Source of the DNA: Nitrososphaerota archaeon
GTDB taxonomy: Archaea; Thermoproteota; Bathyarchaeia; Bathyarchaeales; Bathycorpusculaceae
NCBI GenBank assembly: GCA_031260365.1
Contig: JAIRJY010000040.1
Span: forward strand, 1-5,213
Reading direction: 5' to 3'
Length of the DNA stretch: 5,213 nucleotides
Part shown: in pieces, positions 1-5,213 of the stretch
Layout: every line of letters begins with the position of its first letter
Numbering within the stretch: position 1 is the first letter of the stretch
Translations under genes and position numbers: made by a program
Notes under the pieces: generated by a model
The model's database searches: none
Told to the model about the DNA's origin: nothing
What the model saw: the letters and a program-made list of their open reading frames with translations, nothing else

Positions 1-1
1 T

Positions 2-1084
2 GCTGTTTCTTCGTTTGAACCTATGATTTTATGTTTAACTCCCCCTAGTCTATATGGGCTTATGAAGAAAATTGGAGATAACGAGCCGCCATGGGGTAAA
101 AGTTTTTTTGATCTTTTAATTATTGATGAAGCTAGTATGATGCGGTTACCTGAATTTATTTTGTCTGGCAGTTTTATGGCTAAAAACTGTCAAATTCTTG
201 TTGCAGGGGATCACCGTCAGCTGCCTCCGATTGTTTCTCATAATTGGGAAAAAGAAGACCGACGTACGCTTGAAGAAATGGCTTCTTTTCTTTCTACCAT
301 GGATTTCTTGCGTTTGTTACGTAATGAGGATTTAGGTCTTGAACGAATAAAATGTAATAGCCCTGCAAATATTCCTGCTGTGCGTTTATGTGAGAGCCAT
401 AGATGTCATTCCGTTATCGCTGATTTTCTTAAAGAGTGGGTTTATGAGAAGGATAACATTGATTTTCGTTCTGATCAGAAGGAGACTTTAGCTTTATTTA
501 AATCTAAAACTGACGGGTTAGCTGTAGTGCTTGAACCTGAAAACGTGTTTGTACTTATAGTACATAATGAAGTTGAAAGTTTCCAATCTAATCTAACTGA
601 GGCACTAATTGTTAATACACTTGTACGGTGCGTGCAGCCTGAAACAGTTGGCGTGATTACACCTCACAACGCTCAGAAAGGTTTGCTCAAAAACATGCTT
701 GCAGACGGCTGTAGTGAAACTCGTGTGGATACAGTCGAGCGTTATCAGGGTGGAGAAGCAGATTTTATAATTATTAGTTCTACTGTTAGCGATCCTGATT
801 ACATTCGTAGTGAGAGCGATTTTCTGTTAAATATCAATCGTATAAATGTCGCTATCAGTCGTATGAGGAAAAAAATTGTTATTATCGCTAGTCGTTCGAT
901 TTTTGAGTTCATGCCACAAGCTGCAAAAGATTATGATAACGCTCTTTTGTGGCGTGGAATTTCTCAAACGGTTGGGTATACTGCTGGTTCTAAACCCTGT
1001 TGGGCTGGTGATCTCTCAAAGTTTGTTGGTCAAACTGTGGATTCTCAGGTGAACATAGAGGTCTATACAAAAGCAGAAAAATAA
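2..1084 (+). CDS. Superfamily 1 (Upf1/Dna2-like) helicase, C-terminal part, 5' truncated by window edge
   Basis: This is the distal part of an ATP-dependent nucleic-acid helicase. The frame is open to the left edge (Ala-Val-Ser-Ser-Phe-Glu-Pro precede the first ATG at 23), so that ATG is internal and the true start plus Walker A (motif I) lie upstream. Numbering from the ATG at 23: motif II DEAS at 35-38, motif III GDHRQLPP at 62-69, a motif IV-like LCESHRCH at 122-129 (family usual: YRMH), ITPHNAQ at 212-218, motif V VDTVERYQGGEAD at 235-247, and motif VI NRINVAISR at 272-280 with the arginine finger. This order is that of Upf1/Dna2/Smubp2-type SF1B helicases (AAA_11/AAA_12 Pfam type). The protein ends in TAA about 70 residues after motif VI, with no extra recognisable domain. 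The substrate (DNA or RNA) and biological role cannot be read from this fragment; relatives act in replication, RNA decay or defence. The helicase call is firm, the role unknown. Confidence 0.93.
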   Translation, partial: AVSSFEPMILCLTPPSLYGLMKKIGDNEPPWGKSFFDLLIIDEASMMRLPEFILSGSFMAKNCQILVAGDHRQLPPIVSHNWEKEDRRTLEEMASFLSTMDFLRLLRNEDLGLERIKCNSPANIPAVRLCESHRCHSVIADFLKEWVYEKDNIDFRSDQKETLALFKSKTDGLAVVLEPENVFVLIVHNEVESFQSNLTEALIVNTLVRCVQPETVGVITPHNAQKGLLKNMLADGCSETRVDTVERYQGGEADFIIISSTVSDPDYIRSESDFLLNINRINVAISRMRKKIVIIASRSIFEFMPQAAKDYDNALLWRGISQTVGYTAGSKPCWAGDLSKFVGQTVDSQVNIEVYTKAEK

Positions 1085-1136
1085 TCATATTTGCTTCAAA
1101 GATGATATTTCTTGTTAGTGGTAGTTATCGCCATTT

Positions 1137-1197
1137 ATTTTTATTGTTTGATGTTTTGTTTATTTTTTATGTTTTGTTTGTTTGTTTGTCTGTTTTT
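1137..1197 (+). terminator. Oligo-T tract, probable transcription stop for the helicase
   Basis: About 50-110 bases after the helicase stop codon the plus strand carries several T runs (T5 at 1138-1142, T6 at 1163-1168, T5 at 1193-1197) and no obvious GC-rich hairpin. Archaeal RNA polymerase can stop at T-rich tracts on the non-template strand without a hairpin, so this fits an archaeal terminator. That function is inferred from base composition and position only. Confidence 0.45.
1151..1188. repeat. Short direct repeats: two copies of ATGTTTTGTTT and a (TTTG)4 run
   Basis: ATGTTTTGTTT (11 bases) occurs at 1151-1161 and again at 1169-1179, 18 bases apart, with T6 in between. The second copy runs into four tandem TTTG units at 1173-1188, followed by the variants TCTG and TTTTTG. 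This looks like slippage-derived simple sequence. No function can be assigned. Confidence 0.6.
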
Positions 1198-1276
1198 GAA
1201 TGATTATGCTGTCTTTTTATGTATTTTTGAAATTGGTGACGGGTTTTGTTTGGCTGGTTTATTGTTTGTATGACGT

Positions 1277-1332
1277 TTATTGTATTACTATTATTGTATA
1301 TCATTATTTTTATATATGTTGATGTAATACAT
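1277..1332. promoter_or_regulatory. Operator-like inverted and direct repeats flanking the TATA box
   Basis: ATGTA-A-TACAT at 1322-1332 is a perfect inverted repeat with a one-base centre, lying between the TATA box and the antitoxin start. Its core GTAATACA (1324-1331) is the reverse complement of TGTATTAC at 1281-1288, on the other side of the box. A 9-base direct repeat TTATTGTAT occurs at 1277-1285 and 1291-1299. Ribbon-helix-helix antitoxins typically bind such paired short sites and repress their own operon, so this is a reasonable candidate operator for the encoded antitoxin. The repeats are seen directly; the binding is inferred. Low sequence complexity makes chance repeats more likely here. 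Confidence 0.45.
1309..1316 (+). promoter_or_regulatory. Archaeal TATA box of the toxin-antitoxin operon
   Basis: TTTATATA here matches the archaeal box A consensus exactly. Its centre is about 27 bases before the antitoxin ATG at 1340, the usual box-to-start-site distance in archaea, so transcription should begin at or next to the A of the start codon. No purine-rich Shine-Dalgarno sequence precedes that ATG (the bases before it read CATTTTTTGT). Together these predict a leaderless mRNA. No clear BRE is visible just upstream of the box. AT-rich sequence gives TATA matches by chance, but the spacing supports this one. Confidence 0.6.
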
Positions 1333-1339
1333 TTTTTGT

Positions 1340-1564
1340 ATGTCAGAAATTATTACTGTACGAGTAGAAAAACTCCTAAAAGACAAAATTCGGCAACATA
1401 ACATCAATATAAGCGAAACAGTTCGTATAGCTCTAGAAGACGAAGTTCGCAGAATTGAAAATTCCGAATTAGTTAACGCAATAAGTGCAATGAAATTGGT
1501 GCTTGAGAAAATCCCTGACGCCGAAATAATGACAACAATACATGGCTCAAGAGACTTGAGATGA
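1340..1564 (+). CDS. Ribbon-helix-helix antitoxin, VapB-like
   Basis: This 74-residue protein is the likely antitoxin of the adjacent PIN-domain toxin. Residues about 3-9 (EIITVRV) form the DNA-binding beta strand of a ribbon-helix-helix fold, followed by helix A (about 10-21) and, after the turn at NISE, helix B (about 24-40, SETVRIALEDEVRR). That is the MetJ/Arc layout of many VapB proteins. The remaining C-terminal part (about 41-74) would wrap the toxin and block its active site, as in known VapBC complexes. The ATG at 1340 is chosen because the beta strand starts almost at once after it and the TATA box is about 27 bases upstream. There is no Shine-Dalgarno site, so translation is probably leaderless. 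The stop TGA overlaps the toxin ATG (ATGA), which suggests coupled translation. Autoregulation through the upstream repeats is expected. The antitoxin role rests on fold plus context. Confidence 0.85.
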   Translation: MSEIITVRVEKLLKDKIRQHNINISETVRIALEDEVRRIENSELVNAISAMKLVLEKIPDAEIMTTIHGSRDLR

Positions 1565-1980
1565 AACAATACTTATTTGACGCAAGTGCTTTCATATTTT
1601 TAATCAAAAAAGCAAACGTACAAACTACACTACAGCATATCCAAAATTTGTTTATCCTTGATTTAACAGTCTACGAAATAGGTAATGCGCTTTTAAAAGA
1701 GTCTAGTATTGCTAAATTTTTAACCTTAAAAGAAATAGATACGTTAGAAAAAGTAACGCAGCTAATACTATCGCGTACCGAAAAAATCCTCAACAATGAT
1801 GCAGCTTTTCAACAAATAATGAAAATAGCAAAAACAGAAAAGCTTTCATTTTACGATTCAAGCTACATATATTTTGCCAAACAAAACAATATCCAACTCA
1901 TAACCGAAGATCAAACCTTCGGAAATAAAGCTAAAAAACATGTTCAAACTCAAACAACTCTGATAATGCTTTCTGCTTAA
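1561..1980 (+). CDS. vapC: PIN-domain ribonuclease toxin, VapC-like
   Basis: This 139-residue protein fits the usual size of single-domain VapC toxins, Mg2+-dependent endoribonucleases that cut tRNA, rRNA or mRNA and halt translation when the antitoxin is lost. The acidic PIN residues are all present: Asp7 in LFDASAFIFL, Glu39 in YEIGNAL (with the common Asn42), Asp99 in SFYDSSY and Asp117 in LITEDQTF. The toxin should therefore be active rather than decayed. The ATG sits inside the antitoxin stop (ATGA, 4-base overlap), and only weak GAG triplets precede it, so translation probably depends on coupling. The first 120 bases hold 34 G+C (about 28%), lower than the first line of aspartate kinase examined (22 of 60), which hints at separate ancestry but is weak evidence. 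The RNA target cannot be predicted from sequence. Confidence 0.92.
   Translation: MKQYLFDASAFIFLIKKANVQTTLQHIQNLFILDLTVYEIGNALLKESSIAKFLTLKEIDTLEKVTQLILSRTEKILNNDAAFQQIMKIAKTEKLSFYDSSYIYFAKQNNIQLITEDQTFGNKAKKHVQTQTTLIMLSA
1933..1938 (-). terminator. T6 run on the minus strand, possible end of the threonine cluster transcript
   Basis: A6 on the plus strand gives T6 on the minus strand about 83 bases past the aspartate kinase stop codon, inside the 3' end of the toxin gene. It is the first T run of that length downstream of the cluster. If used, the threonine-cluster mRNA would overlap the toxin transcript in antisense. This is a positional guess. Confidence 0.25.
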
Positions 1981-1987
1981 GGTGTGC

Positions 1988-2015
1988 GAGTGCCGTAAAG
2001 GGGGCATCTCTTTTT
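1988..2015 (+). terminator. Hairpin plus T5 terminator after the toxin gene
   Basis: Eight bases after the toxin stop codon, GAG-TGCC (1988-1994) can pair with GGCA-T-CTC (2003-2010). This gives a 7-bp stem with one bulged T and an 8-base loop, followed directly by T5 (2011-2015). It is oriented to stop plus-strand transcription of the toxin-antitoxin operon before it runs into the opposing aspartate kinase gene, whose stop codon lies six bases further on. In the minus direction the hairpin has no T run after it. Confidence 0.5.
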
Positions 2016-2020
2016 ACTGT

Positions 2021-3430
2021 TTATGTTTTGTCAAGGTCGAATTCTTCGTGTATTGCTTTGACAACTTCTACGCCGTCTTTTTCTTTAACGACAAAGCTTA
2101 TGTTTAACTCTGAACTACCTTGCGCAATCATCCGAATGTTTATACCTTTTTTAGCTACGATATCAAAAATTTTTGATGCTAACCCTAATGAGCCTTTCAT
2201 GTGAGCACCTATAACTGCAATTACGACAACATCATCTTCAGCTGTTACTTCACTAACCAGTCCGCCATGTTCTAAAAGAGCAGTTTCAATGTTGCTTATA
2301 GCTCTGCTTAGCATGCTACGTTTGATCATCATTGAAATGTTTGCTTCTGACGCGGCGACCGATATCATCATAACGTTGATGTTATTTTTGCCAAGTACAT
2401 CAAAAACTTTTGTATAGCTACCTGGTGCACCAACCATTGCGGCACCGTTAACATTAAGCATAGCAAGATCTTTTATCATAGCTACCGCTTTAACAGCTTG
2501 TTTCACGTTTGCCACTGGTTCTTTAGTTATGAGTGTGCCTGTTTTTTCTGGTTGGAACGAATTGCGTATTCTAACGGGAATATTTGCTTTGCTTACTGGT
2601 CCTAAAGCACGTGGGTGCATGGCTTTTGCGCCAAAAATTGCCATTTCAGCGGCTTCTTGATAACTAAGTTGTGGTAACAATTTTGCTGCAGGCACAAGTT
2701 TCGGGTCAGTTGTCATGATTCCGTCAACATCTGTCCATATCCAAACTTCATCAACTTCTAAGGCAACACCAAGAATAGTTGCAGTATAATCACTGCCTCC
2801 ACGCCCAACAGTTGTTACAACACCGTCCTGATTTGCAGCAATAAAACCTGTAACAACTGGGACTCCGCCCTTTTCTAAAAATGCCCCAAGCTTTTCACAC
2901 ACAAGGTGCATAGTATAGTTCATTAGAGGATTCGCTTCACCAAAATTAGAATCCGTTACAATACCTGCATCTTTACCTGTAAAACATCGCGCTTCAATAT
3001 TATCCTCTTGTATTGCACCACAAACGATGGGTGCTGATAAACGCTCTCCAAATGAAACTACATAATCTTTTGACTTAGGTGTTAATTCACCCACATAGCA
3101 TATGCCTGTTAAAATTTTTTCTAACTCTACAATTATCTTTTCTACTATACCATTGACTTCTTGCTGTAATGGTTTATTTACAATTGCAGATGAAATGGCT
3201 TCTTTATGTTTTTGCAATAACTCTTCAGTAAAATTTTTAATCAGTGTTTCGTCACTTTTTTGTGCTTGACCTGCAACTTCTAAAAGTTTGTTTGTAACTC
3301 CTGCTAAAGCTGAAACTACAACAGTAATTCTGTAATCTTTTGAGTATTGTGAAACTATATCAGCTACTTGGCGTATATTTTTGCCTGTACCAACACTGGT
3401 TCCACCGAACTTCATTATAACTTTCTTCAT
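2021..3430 (-). CDS. lysC: Aspartate kinase, monofunctional, with tandem ACT domains
   Basis: It phosphorylates L-aspartate to 4-phospho-L-aspartate with ATP, the first step toward threonine, methionine and, where present, lysine. The 469 residues fit the monofunctional aspartate kinases of archaea (about 460-475). The amino-acid kinase domain spans about 1-300: IMKFGGTSV at 5-13 is the family signature with Lys7, SFGERLSA at 126-133 carries the aspartate-binding Glu/Arg, TGKDAGIVTD at 151-160, GRGGSDYTA at 209-217 and WTDVDGIMTTDP at 232-243 serve nucleotide and substrate binding. Two ACT domains follow at about 315-385 and 400-469; GSSELNISFVV (438-448) in the second is the usual effector-binding strand region, so feedback inhibition by threonine or lysine is likely. 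The ATG puts KFGG at the normal distance. Only weak purines (GAGAA) precede it. It starts 16 bases after the homoserine dehydrogenase stop, so both probably share an mRNA. The symbol is by function; archaeal naming varies (lysC, thrA or ask). Confidence 0.96.
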   Translation of the reverse strand: MKKVIMKFGGTSVGTGKNIRQVADIVSQYSKDYRITVVVSALAGVTNKLLEVAGQAQKSDETLIKNFTEELLQKHKEAISSAIVNKPLQQEVNGIVEKIIVELEKILTGICYVGELTPKSKDYVVSFGERLSAPIVCGAIQEDNIEARCFTGKDAGIVTDSNFGEANPLMNYTMHLVCEKLGAFLEKGGVPVVTGFIAANQDGVVTTVGRGGSDYTATILGVALEVDEVWIWTDVDGIMTTDPKLVPAAKLLPQLSYQEAAEMAIFGAKAMHPRALGPVSKANIPVRIRNSFQPEKTGTLITKEPVANVKQAVKAVAMIKDLAMLNVNGAAMVGAPGSYTKVFDVLGKNNINVMMISVAASEANISMMIKRSMLSRAISNIETALLEHGGLVSEVTAEDDVVVIAVIGAHMKGSLGLASKIFDIVAKKGINIRMIAQGSSELNISFVVKEKDGVEVVKAIHEEFDLDKT

Positions 3431-3446
3431 ATCTTTCTCAGCTCTT

Positions 3447-4475
3447 TTATGATAGTAGTTTTGAGGCTAACTTATGTCTTATGTCTAAAAGATCCCTTAA
3501 AACAGCACTTGCTGTTTCAATTCCACCTGCACCACGTCCAATTAATGTTTGATCTGCAGCATATTCTGTTCGAAAAGTGATTGCGTTGAGGACACCGCTG
3601 ACACATAACGGATCCGACCATGAAATTTCCACTGGTTTAACTGAAGCTTTGTTGTTATCAACTGTACCAATGAGTTTAATGGTGCTGTTTCTTTTTACTG
3701 AGTCTTTAAGCATTTCAAGCGTGACATCTCGAATACCTGTAATGTCTACATCTCGTAAAGTTATTTTCTTGCCCATAATCCAGTTAGATAAAATAACAAT
3801 TTTACAGGCGGTATCAAATCCGTCAATATCCATAGTTGGTTCTCTTTCGGCATAACCCATTTTTTGTGCATTTGTTAATGCATCTTGAAATGACATGTTG
3901 TTTTGACCCATCTCAGATAAAATGTAATTAGTTGTACCGTTTAGAATACCTTGTAATCTGAGAATTTTATCGCCCACAAGACAACGCTTAGCGAACTCTA
4001 ACATAGGTGTTCCTCCACCAACAGTGCCGCTAAACCGCAAAAAAACGTTATTATGCTCTGCAAGCTCAGTTAAAGCCGGCATAGCCAAAGCAAGTGGTCC
4101 TTTATTAGTTGTAACAACATGTTTACCCGACTTAAACGCTTTAGTTATATGCGAGAGCGCAGGTTCGGCAGTTTTAATATTAACAGGAGTTACCTCAACA
4201 ATAACTTCTGCTTCAACACTCTCAATAACTTCAAGAGCAGACATACTTTTATGACCAAATTCTGCGTCAGCTGAAACCGGGTAACCTTTTTGTTTAAATG
4301 CTTCCAGTTTTTCAGAACTAAAACCTTGAGAATTAATAACTGCACCATCTATATCTGCAATGGCAACAATTTTAGGGTTAAATCTGCAATTTGTGTTTTT
4401 CTCTAAATACTTATTTGCAAGAATCGTTGTCACGCCCTTACCGACAATGCCATAGCCAACTAAAATAATTCTCAT
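3447..4475 (-). CDS. hom: Homoserine dehydrogenase, short form without ACT domain
   Basis: It reduces aspartate 4-semialdehyde to L-homoserine with NAD(P)H. Starting at the ATG at 4475 gives 342 residues beginning MRIILVGYGIVGKG, with the Rossmann GxGxxG at 7-12. Other landmarks are TNKGPLA with catalytic Lys125, SGTVGGGTP at 149-157, GILNGTTNYI at 176-185, the family signature at 203-225 (Glu210, Asp216, Asp221, second catalytic Lys225), and GAGGIETASAVLRDL near the C-terminus. The signature has Glu212 before Pro where Asp, Asn or Ser is usual; catalytic residues are intact. No C-terminal ACT domain follows, unlike many bacterial Hom proteins, so allosteric control here is probably absent. 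An ATG at 4496 would add seven residues (MYVGEVD) and overlap the threonine synthase stop by one base, but AGGAG lies between the two ATGs, exactly 8 bases before 4475, which decides the start. It is the middle gene of the cluster. Confidence 0.95.
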   Translation of the reverse strand: MRIILVGYGIVGKGVTTILANKYLEKNTNCRFNPKIVAIADIDGAVINSQGFSSEKLEAFKQKGYPVSADAEFGHKSMSALEVIESVEAEVIVEVTPVNIKTAEPALSHITKAFKSGKHVVTTNKGPLALAMPALTELAEHNNVFLRFSGTVGGGTPMLEFAKRCLVGDKILRLQGILNGTTNYILSEMGQNNMSFQDALTNAQKMGYAEREPTMDIDGFDTACKIVILSNWIMGKKITLRDVDITGIRDVTLEMLKDSVKRNSTIKLIGTVDNNKASVKPVEISWSDPLCVSGVLNAITFRTEYAADQTLIGRGAGGIETASAVLRDLLDIRHKLASKLLS

Positions 4476-4483
4476 ATCAACTT

Positions 4484-4488
4484 CTCCT
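4484..4488 (-). promoter_or_regulatory. Shine-Dalgarno AGGAG for homoserine dehydrogenase
   Basis: AGGAG on the minus strand ends 8 bases before the ATG at 4475. It is the clearest ribosome binding site in the window and lies downstream of the alternative ATG at 4496, so it selects 4475 as the start. Its presence in an internal operon gene, against its absence before the antitoxin, matches the archaeal pattern of leaderless first genes and Shine-Dalgarno-led internal genes. Confidence 0.75.
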
Positions 4489-4495
4489 ACATACA

Positions 4496-5213
4496 TTATT
4501 TGTACTTTATGCCTAAAGCGTTTTCGATAGCTGACATTTCCGCTTCAACTTCAACCGGTTTTTCGCCCATTTTAACTGCAATATCTGGATCTTTCAAACC
4601 ATGACCAGTAGTAACGCAAACAACTCTCTCATTTTTGTTAATTACACCGTTATGGACAAGTTTCTTAAGACCCGCTATTGATGAGGCACTTGCTGGTTCT
4701 ACAAATATGCCTTCAATCTGAGCAAGCAGTTTCTGCGCATCAAGAATTTCTTCATCTGTAACGGTTTCTGCTGTTCCATACGAGTCATTAATAGCGTTAA
4801 TTGCTTTCTTCCAACTGACTGGTGCCCCAATACGAATTGCCGTAGCAATAGTTTCCGGTTCAGTAACTGGAATAATTTTGTTATTATGACTTTTTATAGC
4901 TTTAGCAATAGGTGCTGAACCTATTGCTTGAATCCCAGTCATCTTAGGTAATCTTGTTATTAATCCTAACTTGTAAAACTCGCTAAAACCTTTCCAGATG
5001 GCACTTATGTTTCCTGCATTACCTACCGGCACTATCAAACGATCTGGTGCATTATACTCTAGTTGTTCGCAAATTTCATATCCCAATGATTTTTGTCCCT
5101 CAATACGAAACGGGTTAATTGAGTTAAGCAAGTAAATACTTCTATTCTTTTCAGCAAGCTTTAACACAAACTCTAAGGCTTCATCAAAATTACTTCTAAT
5201 CTGTAAAACTTTA
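4496..5213 (-). CDS. thrC: Threonine synthase, C-terminal part, 5' truncated by window edge
   Basis: This PLP enzyme converts O-phosphohomoserine and water to L-threonine and phosphate, the last step of the pathway. The frame is open to the right edge: the GTG at 5167 is preceded in frame by QIRSNFDEALEF, which matches the conserved threonine-synthase context before the LLNSINPFRIEGQK segment. That GTG is therefore an internal valine codon, and about 238 residues are visible. Motifs in view: NSINPFRIEGQKSLGYEI; the PLP-phosphate loop GNAGN at bases 5009-5023 in VPVGNAGNISAIWKGF; GIFVEPASASSIAGL; and TGHGLKD at bases 4589-4609. The PLP-binding lysine lies upstream, outside the window. From the typical length near 400 residues, roughly 160 are missing. 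The stop TAA is followed by a Shine-Dalgarno site and homoserine dehydrogenase 20 bases on, so the three genes are very likely one operon whose promoter is beyond the right edge. Confidence 0.95.
   Translation of the reverse strand, partial: KVLQIRSNFDEALEFVLKLAEKNRSIYLLNSINPFRIEGQKSLGYEICEQLEYNAPDRLIVPVGNAGNISAIWKGFSEFYKLGLITRLPKMTGIQAIGSAPIAKAIKSHNNKIIPVTEPETIATAIRIGAPVSWKKAINAINDSYGTAETVTDEEILDAQKLLAQIEGIFVEPASASSIAGLKKLVHNGVINKNERVVCVTTGHGLKDPDIAVKMGEKPVEVEAEMSAIENALGIKYK

Larger units (their letters stand above)
1085..1339. other. Gene-free spacer, T-rich and C-poor on the plus strand
   Basis: This 255-base stretch separates the helicase stop codon from the antitoxin start. I find no credible gene in it. 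Bases 1141-1320 hold only 8 C residues by hand count and are dominated by T and G. The left half contains T runs (T6 at 1163-1168, T5 at 1193-1197) that could end helicase transcription, together with short direct repeats. The right end (about 1277-1339) is the promoter and putative operator region of the toxin-antitoxin pair, described separately. Confidence 0.7.

Noticed and set aside
23..1084. A complete helicase starting at ATG 23
   Set aside because: The frame is open upstream to the window edge and the product would lack Walker A, so this ATG is internal.
1200..1322. A 40-codon plus-strand open frame from ATG at 1200 to TGA at 1320, giving a hydrophobic Tyr/Phe/Ile/Val-rich peptide
   Set aside because: T-rich DNA yields hydrophobic codons by chance, there is no ribosome binding site, and the frame runs through the TATA box and into the promoter of the antitoxin.
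1085..1339. A CRISPR array or tRNA gene in the long spacer
   Set aside because: The repeats are short, simple T/G-rich sequence without regular spacers, and no cloverleaf with a GGTTCGAATCC-type T arm is visible.
1291..1569. Open frame on the minus strand opposite the antitoxin gene
   Set aside because: It lies antisense to the better-supported ribbon-helix-helix gene, shows no recognisable domain, and its 3' end runs into the promoter region.
3368..4254. Three plus-strand open frames (3368-3580, 3577-3855, 4024-4254) opposite lysC and hom
   Set aside because: They are antisense shadows of clearly conserved enzymes and encode no recognisable motif.
4496..5167. A complete short gene starting at GTG 5167
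   Set aside because: The frame continues open to the right edge with typical threonine-synthase residues (NFDEALEF), so the GTG is internal and the gene is truncated by the window.

Overview
The window looks like a piece of a moderately AT-rich, probably archaeal chromosome. The archaeal reading rests on a perfect TTTATATA box placed about 27 bases before a start codon that has no Shine-Dalgarno site, on oligo-T tracts after genes, and on the overall look of the threonine-pathway proteins. A mesophilic member of the Thermoproteota/Bathyarchaeia type would fit, but no marker gene settles the lineage, so that placement is an inference.

Layout. (1) Bases 2-1084, plus strand: the C-terminal part of a superfamily 1 helicase of the Upf1/Dna2-like group, cut by the left edge before its Walker A motif. 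(2) Bases 1085-1339: a 255-base gene-free spacer, very poor in C on the plus strand, with short T-rich repeats, then a promoter with operator-like inverted repeats around the TATA box. (3) Bases 1340-1980, plus strand: a two-gene toxin-antitoxin module, a ribbon-helix-helix antitoxin (VapB-like) overlapping by ATGA a PIN-domain RNase toxin (VapC-like), followed by a hairpin plus T5 terminator. (4) Bases 2021-5213, minus strand: a tight three-gene cluster, read from the right edge inward as threonine synthase (5' end missing), homoserine dehydrogenase, aspartate kinase.

How the genes work together. The minus-strand cluster supplies the first step (aspartate kinase), the third step (homoserine dehydrogenase) and the last step (threonine synthase) of aspartate-to-threonine synthesis. 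Aspartate-semialdehyde dehydrogenase and homoserine kinase are not in view and must be encoded elsewhere. The homoserine dehydrogenase has no ACT domain, while the aspartate kinase carries a tandem ACT regulatory region, so feedback control in this cluster probably falls on the kinase. The toxin-antitoxin pair is self-contained, has its own promoter and converges on the threonine cluster. It sits between a helicase and a housekeeping operon, a typical place for a small mobile accessory module. I see no clear evidence of a new multi-gene system. The most informative non-coding signal is the repeat architecture of the toxin-antitoxin promoter.
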